Position numbers and translations under genes: made by a program. From Mesonia phycicola (GTDB lineage Bacteria; Bacteroidota; Bacteroidia; Flavobacteriales; Flavobacteriaceae), in contig NZ_FQYY01000004.1 of NCBI RefSeq assembly GCF_900141885.1, positions 1,277-65,276 on the forward strand: DNA of 64,000 bases. The letters are read 5' to 3'. Of the stretch, positions 26,553 through 35,078 are shown one piece after another; position 1 is the first letter of the stretch; every line of letters starts with the position of its first letter. The notes below the pieces were generated by a model that was not told where the DNA came from, did no database searches, and was given only the letters and a program-made list of their open reading frames with translations.

Positions 26553-26631
26553 GCTTTAGGGGTATTCTGTAAAGAATTGAGAGAGTCCCTTTGAACCTGA
26601 TTCGGTTTACACCGGCGTAGGGAAAAGTTAT
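26553..26631 (+). promoter_or_regulatory. TPP riboswitch (THI element)
   Basis: The segment has the conserved TPP aptamer parts in order: AGGGGT near the start, TTGAGAGAGTCCC (the CUGAGA-type pyrimidine sensor) and CCTTTGAACCTGATTCGG, then ACACCGGCGTAGGGAA closing the three-way junction. Binding of thiamin pyrophosphate normally turns off the downstream genes. It lies 70 bases before thiM. No clear terminator hairpin lies between aptamer and start codon, so control may act on translation; this is inference. Confidence 0.95.
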
Positions 26632-26700
26632 AGATTATATATTCTTCATTTTTTAGAGGAAGTATCCTTCAGCCATTTATAATATTAAAAACTTAAATGA

Positions 26701-27495
26701 ATGAAAGATCTTCTTTGGAAAAATATTCAAACTGTAAAGCAACAATCTCCTTTAATACATAACATTACCAATTATGTGGTAATGAATAATACTGCCAATG
26801 CATTATTGGCTACTGGTGCCTCACCTATTATGGCACACGCACACCCAGAAATGGTAGATATGATGAATATTTGCCAAGCATTAGTTATTAATATTGGTAC
26901 GCTAGATGAGTATTGGGTTACTTCTATGAAAAAAGCAATTTCTCAAGCCAATCAATTACAAAAACCTTGGGTGTTAGACCCTGTTGGCGCTGGCGCAACA
27001 CCTTATAGAGATAAAGTTTTAGCAGAGTTAGTAGCATTAAAACCTACTATTATTAGAGGTAACGCTTCAGAAATAATGGCACTAGCAAAAAATAATACAA
27101 GCTCTACAAAAGGGGTAGATAGCTCTGCAGAAAGTAATGAGGCTGTTGCTTCTGCTAAGTTTTTAGCAGAAAAATTTCAAGCTACTGTTTGTATTTCTGG
27201 TGCTACAGACATTATTATAAATCAGAAAAGAGAAATTCATCTATCTAACGGTCACCCATTAATGGCTAAAATTACAGGTATGGGCTGTACTGCAACTGCA
27301 ATAATTGCTGCTTTCTCTGCGGTTATAGAAGATAAACTGGAAGCTACTGTTTCTGCTATGGCATTATTAGGTGTAGTAGGGCAATTAGCTGCTGCAGAAA
27401 GTAAAGGACCCGGAAGTTTACAAATAAATATTTTAGATAAACTACATTCCATTACGGAAGCAGAATTTATTTCAACCCTAAAAATAACAGAATAA
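26701..27495 (+). CDS. thiM: Hydroxyethylthiazole kinase ThiM
   Basis: The 264-residue enzyme phosphorylates 4-methyl-5-(2-hydroxyethyl)thiazole for thiamin salvage. Family signatures are visible: NITNYVVMNNTANALLATGA near the N-terminus, WVLDPVGAGATPYRD, RGNASEIMAL and the catalytic GMGCTATAI region, where the Cys and the anion hole are conserved. Length is normal. It is the first gene of a four-gene operon under the TPP riboswitch; the downstream thiE starts one base after its stop codon. The start ATG overlaps an adjacent ATG four bases upstream in another frame; the one used gives the full domain. Confidence 0.95.
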   Translation: MKDLLWKNIQTVKQQSPLIHNITNYVVMNNTANALLATGASPIMAHAHPEMVDMMNICQALVINIGTLDEYWVTSMKKAISQANQLQKPWVLDPVGAGATPYRDKVLAELVALKPTIIRGNASEIMALAKNNTSSTKGVDSSAESNEAVASAKFLAEKFQATVCISGATDIIINQKREIHLSNGHPLMAKITGMGCTATAIIAAFSAVIEDKLEATVSAMALLGVVGQLAAAESKGPGSLQINILDKLHSITEAEFISTLKITE

Positions 27496-27496
27496 G

Positions 27497-28129
27497 GTGC
27501 AAAAACATTTTCCTTATAAACTATATTTAGTTATTTCTGAAGAAGCTTGTTTACATCATCATTTTCTAGAAGTTGCAGAACGTGCAATTATTGGTGGTGT
27601 AGATATTGTACAGCTTCGCGAAAAAAATGCATCAACAAAAGAGTTTCAGCAAAAAGCATTGAGGTTAAAAGAAGTACTAGATAAATATAATGTACCGCTT
27701 ATTATTAACGATAATCTAAAAGTTGCTAAACAAGTAGAGGCTTATGGTATTCATGTAGGAACCTCAGACATTCCCCCTACTCAAATTCGAGAAAAATGGA
27801 AAAACCTTGCTTGTTTAGGCTACTCTATAGAAGATAATAAACAATTTAATTCTGAAGAATTTAAAACGGCAGATTATTTGGGCATTAGCCCAGTATTTAA
27901 AACTCCCACTAAAACAGATACTATTATTGAATGGGGATTATCTGGAGTAAAAAAAATAAGAAGCAGTACAGATAAACCTTTAGTAGCTATAGGTAATATT
28001 AATACCACAAATGCACACCAAGTAATTAAAGCTGGTGCAAATTGTCTTGCGGTGGTTTCTGCTATTTGTGCAGCAAAATGCCCTACTCTAGCTGCAGAAA
28101 AACTAAGAAATGAAATTGAAAAATTATGA
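27497..28129 (+). CDS. thiE: Thiamin phosphate synthase ThiE
   Basis: The 210-residue TIM-barrel enzyme joins the thiazole phosphate (product of ThiM) and the hydroxymethylpyrimidine diphosphate (product of ThiD) to give thiamin phosphate. Signatures are VDIVQLREKNASTKEF, the NDNLKVAK diphosphate-binding part, GIHVGTSDIPP (HLGQ-type motif with T in place of Q), YLGISPVFKTPTK and PLVAIGNIN. The start codon is GTG, one base past thiM, and the gene overlaps thiD by four bases (ATGA). The VGTSD variant is slightly unusual but lies at a known variable position. Function is clear. Confidence 0.93.
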   Translation: MQKHFPYKLYLVISEEACLHHHFLEVAERAIIGGVDIVQLREKNASTKEFQQKALRLKEVLDKYNVPLIINDNLKVAKQVEAYGIHVGTSDIPPTQIREKWKNLACLGYSIEDNKQFNSEEFKTADYLGISPVFKTPTKTDTIIEWGLSGVKKIRSSTDKPLVAIGNINTTNAHQVIKAGANCLAVVSAICAAKCPTLAAEKLRNEIEKL

Positions 28130-28968
28130 ATAACAAAAAATATACCTACCCTTCTGTATTAACAATAGCAGGTTTTGATGGTAGTGGCGGTGCAGGCATA
28201 CAGGCAGATATGAAAACTATTTCTGCTTTGGGTTGCTATGCTACCTCTGCCCTAACTGCCTTACCTGTACAAAATACAACAGGTGTAAAATCTATATTTT
28301 CTATTCCGGAGCAAGTTGTTGGAGACCAAATAGAAACCATTTTAGAAGATATTTTTCCTAATGCTGTAAAAATTGGTATGATTCATACCTCTAAATTGGT
28401 TAGCACCGTAGTAAATGTATTAAAAAAATACCCCAGTTTGCCTATTGTTTTTGATCCGGTTATGGTGGCAACTAGCGGAGACAAATTAATTGAAGATAAA
28501 ACTATACAAAGTATTATTGAACAATTATTTCCTCTAGCAAGTGTAATTACGCCTAATCTTGATGAAGCTGAAATTCTTGCAGATATGAAAATTGAAAACG
28601 TAGAACAAATGAAAATTGCGGGTAAAAAAATTATGGAGCTTGGCTGCCAATCTGTATTACTAAAAGGCGGACATTTAAAAACCGAAAAACTTACTTCGCT
28701 CTATTTTTTGCCTAACGGAACTATTGAGAGTTTTGAATTTCAAAAATTTCAGACAAATAACACACACGGTTCTGGTTGTACGCTTTCTTCTGCTATTGCT
28801 TCTTACTTAGCTCAAGAAAAAGATTTACTAGAAGCCGTTAGTTTAGCGCAGAATTACATTCATCAAGCGATAGAAAACGGAAAAGATGTTGCTATAGGAA
28901 AAGGTAACGGACCTGTAAATCACTTTTTTAATCCACAAAAACTTATTAAAAATGAATTGGACAGATAA
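28126..28968 (+). CDS. thiD: Hydroxymethylpyrimidine (phosphate) kinase ThiD
   Basis: The 280-residue ribokinase-like enzyme phosphorylates hydroxymethylpyrimidine twice. Signatures are IAGFDGSGGAGIQADMKTIS at the N-terminus, VFDPVMVATSGDKL, TPNLDEAEIL, LLKGGH and the anion hole/catalytic NTHGSGCTLSSAIA. Its ATG overlaps the thiE stop (ATGA) and its end overlaps the tenA start by 17 bases, so the operon is tightly coupled. It works with ThiM and ThiE in the salvage branch. Confidence 0.95.
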   Translation: MNNKKYTYPSVLTIAGFDGSGGAGIQADMKTISALGCYATSALTALPVQNTTGVKSIFSIPEQVVGDQIETILEDIFPNAVKIGMIHTSKLVSTVVNVLKKYPSLPIVFDPVMVATSGDKLIEDKTIQSIIEQLFPLASVITPNLDEAEILADMKIENVEQMKIAGKKIMELGCQSVLLKGGHLKTEKLTSLYFLPNGTIESFEFQKFQTNNTHGSGCTLSSAIASYLAQEKDLLEAVSLAQNYIHQAIENGKDVAIGKGNGPVNHFFNPQKLIKNELDR

Positions 28969-29605
28969 AACTTGGGAAGAGATTAAACCTATTTATCAAA
29001 AAATAATTGAAATGCCATTTATTAAAGAACTTAAAAATGGTACCCTACCCCTACAAAAGTTTCAGTTTTATATGGGGCAAGATTCATTTTATTTAGAAAA
29101 TTTTGCCAGAAGCTTGGCTTTAATTAGCGCAAGAGCCCAAAATATTGATCATGCATTACAATTTATTCGTTTTGCAGAAGGTGCTATTGTGGTAGAAAAA
29201 GCTTTACATGATTCTTATTTTCAAGAATATGGTTTAGATAATCGAGGTAATATTGAACCTACCACCCATCATTACATTAGTTTTCTAAAAAGTACAGCTG
29301 CTTTAGATCAAGTTGAAATTGCTATGGCTGCAGTTTTACCCTGTTTTTGGATTTATCAAGAAGTTGGTAATTATATCTACAATAATAAAGTAGATAAAAA
29401 TAACCCTTACCAAAATTGGATAAATACTTATGCCGGAGATGAATTTGAAGAGTTAGTCACTAAAGCTAAAAATATATGTAATCTCGTTGCAGAAAATTGT
29501 ACTCAAGCTCAGCAACAAAAAATGACTCAAGCTTTTGTTACTGCAAGTCACCTAGAGTTTATGTTTTGGGATAGTGCCTATAATTTTAATAGATGGTCTA
29601 ACTAA
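28952..29605 (+). CDS. tenA: Thiaminase II / aminopyrimidine aminohydrolase TenA
   Basis: The 217-residue all-helical protein hydrolyses aminopyrimidine breakdown products of thiamin to hydroxymethylpyrimidine. The nucleophile is probably Cys131 in VLPCFWIYQEVG; other family positions are YMGQDSFYLENFARSLALI, WINTYAGDEFEELV and SHLEFMFWDSAY with the C-terminal catalytic Glu. It ends the operon and would feed ThiD with salvaged pyrimidine. No biosynthetic thiC, thiG, thiH or thiS gene lies here, so the operon serves salvage. Length and motifs are normal. Confidence 0.93.
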   Translation: MNWTDKTWEEIKPIYQKIIEMPFIKELKNGTLPLQKFQFYMGQDSFYLENFARSLALISARAQNIDHALQFIRFAEGAIVVEKALHDSYFQEYGLDNRGNIEPTTHHYISFLKSTAALDQVEIAMAAVLPCFWIYQEVGNYIYNNKVDKNNPYQNWINTYAGDEFEELVTKAKNICNLVAENCTQAQQQKMTQAFVTASHLEFMFWDSAYNFNRWSN

Positions 29606-29727
29606 ATTTTTCTAATAGAATTTTGCTTTTTTGACGATATCAAATAAATATTAACACGATTGGTAATCTTTAACATAAAAAAATGTCAATTCACAATTCT
29701 TAAAGATTATACGTAAGTGTTATTCTA

Positions 29728-29735
29728 TAAATTTG
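29728..29735 (+). promoter_or_regulatory. Promoter -7 box TAAATTTG
   Basis: A perfect TAnnTTTG match 24 bases before the ATG at 29760, giving a short leader. It also shows that the TTG within this box is promoter sequence rather than a start codon. Confidence 0.5.
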
Positions 29736-29759
29736 AATAACAACAAAAAGAAACTTACT

Positions 29760-30023
29760 ATGAAAGAGCAATTCTATTACCTTAACCGTGAACCATTTAA
29801 AGATGGTAATCGTTACATTCATACGTATGAATGTGAACTAAAACCAGCACCATTGTTTTTAATTAAATTAGGGTTTTTTAAAAATTCTAACCAAGCACTA
29901 AAAGAAGCTAAAAAATACTTTTCTAACGCTTCTTTGTGTGACAAATGTTGTGTTAAAACAGATGAGTTTATTTCTCATTCTTTTTTATACCAATACAACA
30001 ATAACTCTCAAGGAACTTTATAA
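29760..30023 (+). CDS. Small hypothetical protein with Cys-rich C-terminal motif
   Basis: About 87 residues, soluble, no signal peptide. The sequence has REPFKDGNRYIHTYECELKPAP in its first half and SLCDKCCVKTDEF in its second, with Cys residues suggesting a small metal or redox site (CxxCC). I do not recognise the family. The frame extends to a TTG at 29733, but this lies inside the TAAATTTG promoter box, so ATG 29760 is used. It stands alone with its own promoter and a downstream hairpin at 30030-30054. Confidence 0.55.
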   Translation: MKEQFYYLNREPFKDGNRYIHTYECELKPAPLFLIKLGFFKNSNQALKEAKKYFSNASLCDKCCVKTDEFISHSFLYQYNNNSQGTL

Positions 30024-30029
30024 TATTAT

Positions 30030-30054
30030 AAGGAGGCTATCTAGTAGCCTCCTT
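30030..30054 (+). terminator. Hairpin after the small Cys-rich gene
   Basis: AAGGAGGCTA (30030-30039) and TAGCCTCCTT (30045-30054) make a perfect 10-bp stem with loop TCTAG, 6 bases after the stop codon. The T-run that follows is weak (AGTTAT), so termination may be partial. Confidence 0.55.
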
Positions 30055-30073
30055 AGTTATAATCTTCTCTGTA

Positions 30074-30616
30074 ATGAAAACTTATAAAAAACGCGTTATA
30101 ATTGGTGGTTGCTTGGCTACATTAATAACCTCTGTCGGCATGTTGGTTTTAGACCATATTTCTGGCTTAGAGGCTAAAGAGTTAATAAAAAGTTCTTTAC
30201 CAAGAATGAACACTTTTTTTAATACAATTGTATTAGCTTCTGGTACTATATTAACCCTGTTACTTACTATTACTAATATAAGTTACGGTTCTCAAACAAC
30301 TTTAAAAAAAGACTTTTATCATCGTTTTATTCATGTTGCAAAATTAGATGCGTTAGTATTTATTATTAGTGTAATTACATTTTTACTCATAAATAATCCA
30401 TTAACACAAGCAGACAATATTCATATAAAAGTTTATACCTATTTATACTATAGCCTTTCTATAATTTCTAGTTTAGTCTGCGGTGCTATTGTTGCAGTAA
30501 TTATTATGCTTTATGAGGCCATAACTACACTTATTAAAATTATAGGATTAGGCGTAGAAGATCACCCTCTTATAAATCAAGAAAACTCATCATCTTCAGA
30601 AAATAAACCATCGTAA
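30074..30616 (+). CDS. Uncharacterised membrane protein, four predicted segments
   Basis: The 180-residue protein has hydrophobic segments at about 8-27, 48-68, 94-114 and 128-158, with a basic N-terminus and a polar Ser/Glu-rich C-tail (about 165-180). I do not recognise the family. It has no signal cleavage site and is likely an inner-membrane protein. It lies between the Cys-rich small gene and katE on the same strand, with 50- and 175-base gaps, so it may be transcribed alone. No functional residues stand out. Confidence 0.6.
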   Translation: MKTYKKRVIIGGCLATLITSVGMLVLDHISGLEAKELIKSSLPRMNTFFNTIVLASGTILTLLLTITNISYGSQTTLKKDFYHRFIHVAKLDALVFIISVITFLLINNPLTQADNIHIKVYTYLYYSLSIISSLVCGAIVAVIIMLYEAITTLIKIIGLGVEDHPLINQENSSSSENKPS

Positions 30617-30760
30617 TTATACCTTGATTTTGAGTTATTTAATTAACTGTATATTTTCAATATTCTACACCTTTTAAAATAGATAATACAAACTTATTAA
30701 TTATCAAATACTTAACATTCTTTAAAGAATCTATTAAGACATTTTTTATGCTTGTTTAGG

Positions 30761-30768
30761 TAAATTCG
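30761..30768 (+). promoter_or_regulatory. Candidate -7 box TAAATTCG before katE
   Basis: TAAATTCG differs from TAnnTTTG at one base and lies 23 bases before the katE ATG. The -33 element is not evident. Confidence 0.35.
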
Positions 30769-30791
30769 ATAAATCCAAAAAATAAAAACTT

Positions 30792-32927
30792 ATGAAAGAA
30801 AACCAATCTAAAAACTCTTCTTCAAAAGAAAAAGATTTAGAAAAAAACACACAATGTCCTCATGGAAAAACCATGACAACTAATCAGGGACAAAAAGTTA
30901 ATGACACTAATAACTCTCTAAAAGCTGGAGAACGTGGAGCCACTTTACTAGAAGATTTTATTTTAAGAGAAAAAATTACTCATTTTGATCATGAACGTAT
31001 TCCCGAAAGAATTGTACATGCTAGAGGAAGCGGGGCACACGGATATTTTGAATTATACGAAAGTCAAGAAAAATATACCAAAGCAGGAATATTTACCGAT
31101 ACAACAAGAAAAACACCCGTATTTGTACGTTTTTCTACCGTAGCAGGTAATAAGGGTTCTGCAGATTTGGCTAGAGATGTAAGAGGTTTTGCTACCAAAT
31201 TTTATACAGAAGAAGGTATTTTTGATTTAGTGGGTAACAATATGCCTATCTTTTTTATACAAGATGCTATGAAGTTTCCGGATTTAATACATTCTGTAAA
31301 ACCAGAACCAGACAGAGATATCCCTCAAGCTGCCTCTGCCCACGATACTTTTTACGATTTTGTTTCTCACACTACAGAAACTTTACATAATCAAATTTGG
31401 GTAATGAGTGATCGCGCTATACCTAGAAGTTTTAGAATGATGGAAGGTTTTGGTATACATACGTTTAGACTTATTAATGCAGAAGGAAAATCTCATTTTG
31501 TAAAATTTCATTGGAAACCCTTATTAGGTGTACATTCTGTTACTTGGGATGAAGCTGTTAAAATTCACGGAGCAGATGCAGATTTTCATAGAAGAGACCT
31601 TTGGGATGCTATTGAAGCTGGACAATACCCAGAATGGGAATTAGGTTTTCAAATTATACCTGAAGAAGATGAGCATAAATTTGATTTTGATATTTTAGAC
31701 CCTACTAAACTTATTCCTGAAGAAATGGTTCCTGTACAAAGAGTAGGTAAAATGACCCTTAACAGAAATCCAGAAAACTTTTTTGCAGAAACAGAACAAG
31801 TAGCATTTCATCCGGGGCACGTAGTACCTGGTATAGATTTTACCAACGATCCGCTTTTACAAGGTAGGCTATTCTCTTATACAGATACACAACTCTCTCG
31901 TCTTGGTAGTCCTAATTTTGCTGAAATACCAATTAATAGACCTGTAAATGAAGTGCATAATAACCAACGAGATGCACATATGAGAATGACTATTAATAAA
32001 GGGAAAACAGCATATTTCCCTAACTCTATTGGTGGTGGCTGTCCGCATTTAGCTAAAATGGCAGAAGGCGGTTTTACTTCTTATGAAGAGAGAATAGATG
32101 CTAGAAAAATTAGAGAACGTAGTGAAAGTTTTAACGATCATTTTAGTCAACCTGCTTTATTTTACCGCAGTTTACAACCTTGGGAGCAAAAACACGTTGC
32201 AGAAGCTTATACTTTTGAGTTAGGTAAATGTACCTATGATCATATTAAACAAAGAATGCTTTACATTTTAAATCAAATTGATGAAGATTTAGCCAACAAA
32301 GTAGCAAATGGTTTGGGTATGCAAATTCCTGATAGTGTAGATGGCCCATTAAATCAAGCTATTGGTGCAGATGCAGATGTAGAAAAGCATCAGCCACCAA
32401 AAAAGAAAAATTATCTTGATAAATCTGAAGCTTTAAGCCAAACACATTTAGAAAACAAAGGTATTGTTAGTAGAAAAATTGCAGCACTAGTTAGTGATGG
32501 TTTTAGCCACGAAGATTTTTCAGAAATGAAAAAATATTTAGAAAATAATGGTGCAGAAGTAACCATTGTTGCAACTCACGGTGGTACTGTAACTTGCAGT
32601 GAAAATAAAGACCATAAAGTAGGTGCTGCATTATTAACTACAGAAAGCGTACTTTATGATGCATTATACATACCAGGAGGCAAAAAAAGCATTGATGCAT
32701 TATTAGATGAAGCTAAAGCAAAAAAGTTTATTAATGAAACGTTGAAACATTGTAAAGCTATTGCCATAGATAATGAAGCGGAAGAACTTTTTGATGCTAC
32801 TTATGGTAAAGATTTTAAAGATGACGAAGCAGTTTTTATTAATAAATCTGCAGAAGATTTTGCAAAAGCTATTGCCAACCATAGAAATTGGGATAGAGAA
32901 GATCAAGCAAAATCTATACCTGCCTAA
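30792..32927 (+). CDS. katE: Large-subunit catalase (HPII/KatE type)
   Basis: The 711-residue enzyme degrades hydrogen peroxide to water and oxygen. The catalase core covers about 35-530: catalytic His76 in IVHARGSGAHGYFE, distal Asn in LVGNNMPIFF, haem-ligand Tyr363 in RLFSYTDTQLSRL. The C-terminal 150 residues (about 550-700) form the class I glutamine-amidotransferase/DJ-1-like domain found in large catalases (KIAALVSDGFSHEDF, ALYIPGGKKSI). A Ser/Lys-rich N-terminal arm matches HPII-type catalases. No signal peptide, so cytoplasmic. A strong terminator follows at 32936-32971. Regulation by oxidative stress or stationary phase is likely but no operator was recognised. Confidence 0.95.
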   Translation: MKENQSKNSSSKEKDLEKNTQCPHGKTMTTNQGQKVNDTNNSLKAGERGATLLEDFILREKITHFDHERIPERIVHARGSGAHGYFELYESQEKYTKAGIFTDTTRKTPVFVRFSTVAGNKGSADLARDVRGFATKFYTEEGIFDLVGNNMPIFFIQDAMKFPDLIHSVKPEPDRDIPQAASAHDTFYDFVSHTTETLHNQIWVMSDRAIPRSFRMMEGFGIHTFRLINAEGKSHFVKFHWKPLLGVHSVTWDEAVKIHGADADFHRRDLWDAIEAGQYPEWELGFQIIPEEDEHKFDFDILDPTKLIPEEMVPVQRVGKMTLNRNPENFFAETEQVAFHPGHVVPGIDFTNDPLLQGRLFSYTDTQLSRLGSPNFAEIPINRPVNEVHNNQRDAHMRMTINKGKTAYFPNSIGGGCPHLAKMAEGGFTSYEERIDARKIRERSESFNDHFSQPALFYRSLQPWEQKHVAEAYTFELGKCTYDHIKQRMLYILNQIDEDLANKVANGLGMQIPDSVDGPLNQAIGADADVEKHQPPKKKNYLDKSEALSQTHLENKGIVSRKIAALVSDGFSHEDFSEMKKYLENNGAEVTIVATHGGTVTCSENKDHKVGAALLTTESVLYDALYIPGGKKSIDALLDEAKAKKFINETLKHCKAIAIDNEAEELFDATYGKDFKDDEAVFINKSAEDFAKAIANHRNWDREDQAKSIPA

Positions 32928-32935
32928 ATCTTATA

Positions 32936-32971
32936 ACCAAAGCTTACTTAAAAGAGTAAGCTTTGGTTTTT
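32936..32971 (+). terminator. Rho-independent terminator after katE
   Basis: ACCAAAGCTTACT pairs with AGTAAGCTTTGGT in a perfect 13-bp stem (5' arm about 32936-32948, 3' arm 32955-32967), with loop TAAAAG and TTTT following. Confidence 0.9.
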
Positions 32972-32987
32972 ATAATTTATTTAGCGT

Positions 32988-33425
32988 ATGAAGACTATTG
33001 TTATTTTACTATTTACTTCTGTTATTGCTACTTTGTGTATGTCTGCATTTAGCTATTTATACTCCAACATTATTAACCAGAATTTTAAAGAACCTCAATT
33101 ATTAAATATTCTTATACAAAGACTTAGCCTTGTAAACTTTACAAAACAAATTTTTATAGGTTGGTTACTACATTTATTTACAGGTGTTATTTTTATGGTA
33201 GGGCTCTATTTTTTGTGGCAAAATTATATAGTACCTAACTGGTTTAACACCCTATTACTTGGTGTAGTACTCGGGCTAATTGGTGCACTAATTTGGAAAA
33301 TAACTTTTAGCTTACACCCTAACCCTCCTAATATAAATTTATCACACTATATAATTCATTTAATTTTAGCCCATGTGGTATTTAGTTATTCAGCTTGGGT
33401 AGTACTAAAGTTACTATTTAACTAA
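32988..33425 (+). CDS. Uncharacterised membrane protein, four segments
   Basis: The 145-residue protein has four hydrophobic segments (about 4-24, 55-77, 87-107 and 118-141). I do not recognise the family. It starts 60 bases after katE, beyond its terminator, and its end overlaps the convergent AraC gene by 4 bases. The HLILAHVVFSYSAWVV segment and TLLLGVVLGLIGALIW are the most regular parts. A role near katE cannot be inferred. Confidence 0.6.
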   Translation: MKTIVILLFTSVIATLCMSAFSYLYSNIINQNFKEPQLLNILIQRLSLVNFTKQIFIGWLLHLFTGVIFMVGLYFLWQNYIVPNWFNTLLLGVVLGLIGALIWKITFSLHPNPPNINLSHYIIHLILAHVVFSYSAWVVLKLLFN

Positions 33426-34435
33426 CTCTTATTTTTTATGTATTCACTAGGTAAAATTTTAAAGCGCTCTTTAAATATTTTTGAAAAATAACTTCTGCTA
33501 GACAACCCCAAAGCATATACAATTTCGCTTATATTCTTTTCCCCTTCATTTAGCAATTCAATTGCCTTATTTAGTCTTACATTATTTAAATATTCATTTA
33601 CGCTCTGTTGAAACTGAAGCTGAAACCCTTGCTGAATTTTCCCATTATTAATACCAAATTTGTTTGCTAACTCATCTATATTTTTAAATTCACTATAGTT
33701 GTGCTGAATGTAATTAGCAATCTCATTAATTACATTTACATCGCGTTTACGTAATATTTTTGGGTCGCTATTATTTTTAATATCATCTTCATATTGACTT
33801 AGCATTGCTGCTAAAATTTCTAAAGACTTAGCTCCTATATAATTAATTCTTATAAAACCATTTTTAGAAAACCTTTCTATATCTCTTATTATTTCACTTA
33901 TTTGTAAACTATAATTACTGGTATAAAACATTTCATTTTTTCCTTCTACATCAGCAAAAATTTTATAAAAGTATAGAGGTAACTTCTCTAACTTATAATT
34001 AAAATGTGATTGAAATATTTTTCTATCAATTTCTACTGATTGAAAAAAGAACTCTTCATTTTCTTTAAATTTATAAATATGCCCAGCGTCTTTAGGGCTA
34101 GAAATAATAGCACTTTGTAACTCTTTAAGGCTTTTACGTTCTGCATCAGGTTTTACAGCGTGAGTTAACTTACCTTTTACTATATAAATAAATTTTAACG
34201 GATGTGTTTCTTTACTTTTAAAATAAATAGCTACATTATGTTTAAACATTCCTTTAAAAGACAACATACCTACTCCATTAGGAAAATTAACGCCATTTAT
34301 ACTACCTGTACCAAATTGTTCTGGTATTTCTAAAGTATATTCTGTAAAATTTTCTTTCACAGAAGTTTGCATATAGTTTGAAAGCTCATATAAAATGTCT
34401 TTCACTTTAAGATGATTAATATTAAAAACTTGCAT
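33422..34435 (-). CDS. AraC family transcriptional regulator
   Basis: The 337-residue protein has an N-terminal cupin-like sensing half (about 30-200; for example LKFIYIVKGKLTHAV) and a C-terminal AraC-type DNA-binding domain (about 235-337), with the first helix-turn-helix in NIDELANKFGINNGKIQQGF and the second in the family signature YALGLSSRSYFSKIFKERF. It is the third gene of the YqcI-DUF1989-AraC operon: its start is 33 bases after the DUF1989 stop. It is probably the operon's own regulator, sensing a metabolite of that pathway; this is inferred from position. Confidence 0.88.
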   Translation of the reverse strand: MQVFNINHLKVKDILYELSNYMQTSVKENFTEYTLEIPEQFGTGSINGVNFPNGVGMLSFKGMFKHNVAIYFKSKETHPLKFIYIVKGKLTHAVKPDAERKSLKELQSAIISSPKDAGHIYKFKENEEFFFQSVEIDRKIFQSHFNYKLEKLPLYFYKIFADVEGKNEMFYTSNYSLQISEIIRDIERFSKNGFIRINYIGAKSLEILAAMLSQYEDDIKNNSDPKILRKRDVNVINEIANYIQHNYSEFKNIDELANKFGINNGKIQQGFQLQFQQSVNEYLNNVRLNKAIELLNEGEKNISEIVYALGLSSRSYFSKIFKERFKILPSEYIKNKS

Positions 34436-34468
34436 AATTAATAAAGTTTACTCGAGAATAAGTAATGC

Positions 34469-35065
34469 TTACTTTGTTCTTTCTATAATTTGGTATTGTA
34501 TTGGTTTAAAAGAATGGTTATTACTATCTTCTGCAGAACAAGCGGTTAACCCAACAATTAAATCTATTTCTGCTTTAAAAAGTACATAATCTCCAGCCTT
34601 GCTAGTTGGTGGTTCTACACTTAATTTACCTTTGGCATCAAATTGCACATTCATAAAAATATTAAAGGCGGTAGGTATATCGTCTGGCCTAACCCCAAAT
34701 GGCTCAAGGTTAATTAATAAATTTTCAAAACAACTAGGATGAGGTTCGTGATTATTATACATTATTTGAAATGTTGCTGGACTACACGGTGCTAATAAAA
34801 AATCATTTCTTCCGTTTGTGTCTTCTAATATTTCCATCATTTTGTGGCTACGGTTACTCCATAAAAAATTACCTTTCGTAAGAAGAATACTTTCTTCAAA
34901 ATCCATAGTTTTTCCGTTAGATATTTTTTCTCTTATATCATCTTTATTAAAAAGAACCATATCACTTACTTGTTGCCCTTCGGGATCTATCACCTTTAAA
35001 AAGTCACCTTTTTTTAAGGTAAATGCAGCTCCTGTTTGCTTTCTAATTGTATTTAATCTACTCAT
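34469..35065 (-). CDS. DUF1989 / urea carboxylase-associated family protein
   Basis: About 198 residues. Family traits are ATFTLKKGDFLKVIDPEGQQ-like opening (GAAFTLKKGDFLKV), QQVSDMVLFN, a TKGNFLWSN segment, LLAPCSPATF and the C-terminal NIFMNVQFDAKGKL, which match DUF1989, the family annotated as urea carboxylase-associated and often found near guanidine/urea or amino-acid nitrogen genes. Its enzymatic role is not established. The open frame extends upstream into the YqcI gene; the ATG at 35065 (MSRLNTIRK) gives a 13-base gap to that gene and is chosen. The upstream partner is a haem N-oxygenase-like protein, the downstream partner an AraC regulator. Confidence 0.85.
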   Translation of the reverse strand: MSRLNTIRKQTGAAFTLKKGDFLKVIDPEGQQVSDMVLFNKDDIREKISNGKTMDFEESILLTKGNFLWSNRSHKMMEILEDTNGRNDFLLAPCSPATFQIMYNNHEPHPSCFENLLINLEPFGVRPDDIPTAFNIFMNVQFDAKGKLSVEPPTSKAGDYVLFKAEIDLIVGLTACSAEDSNNHSFKPIQYQIIERTK

Positions 35066-35078
35066 AATATTTCTATTT

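Noticed and set aside
30031..30037. AGGAGG resembling a Shine-Dalgarno site for the membrane protein gene at 30074
   Set aside because: It is 37 bases from the start codon and forms the 5' arm of a 10-bp hairpin; Bacteroidetes rarely use such sites.
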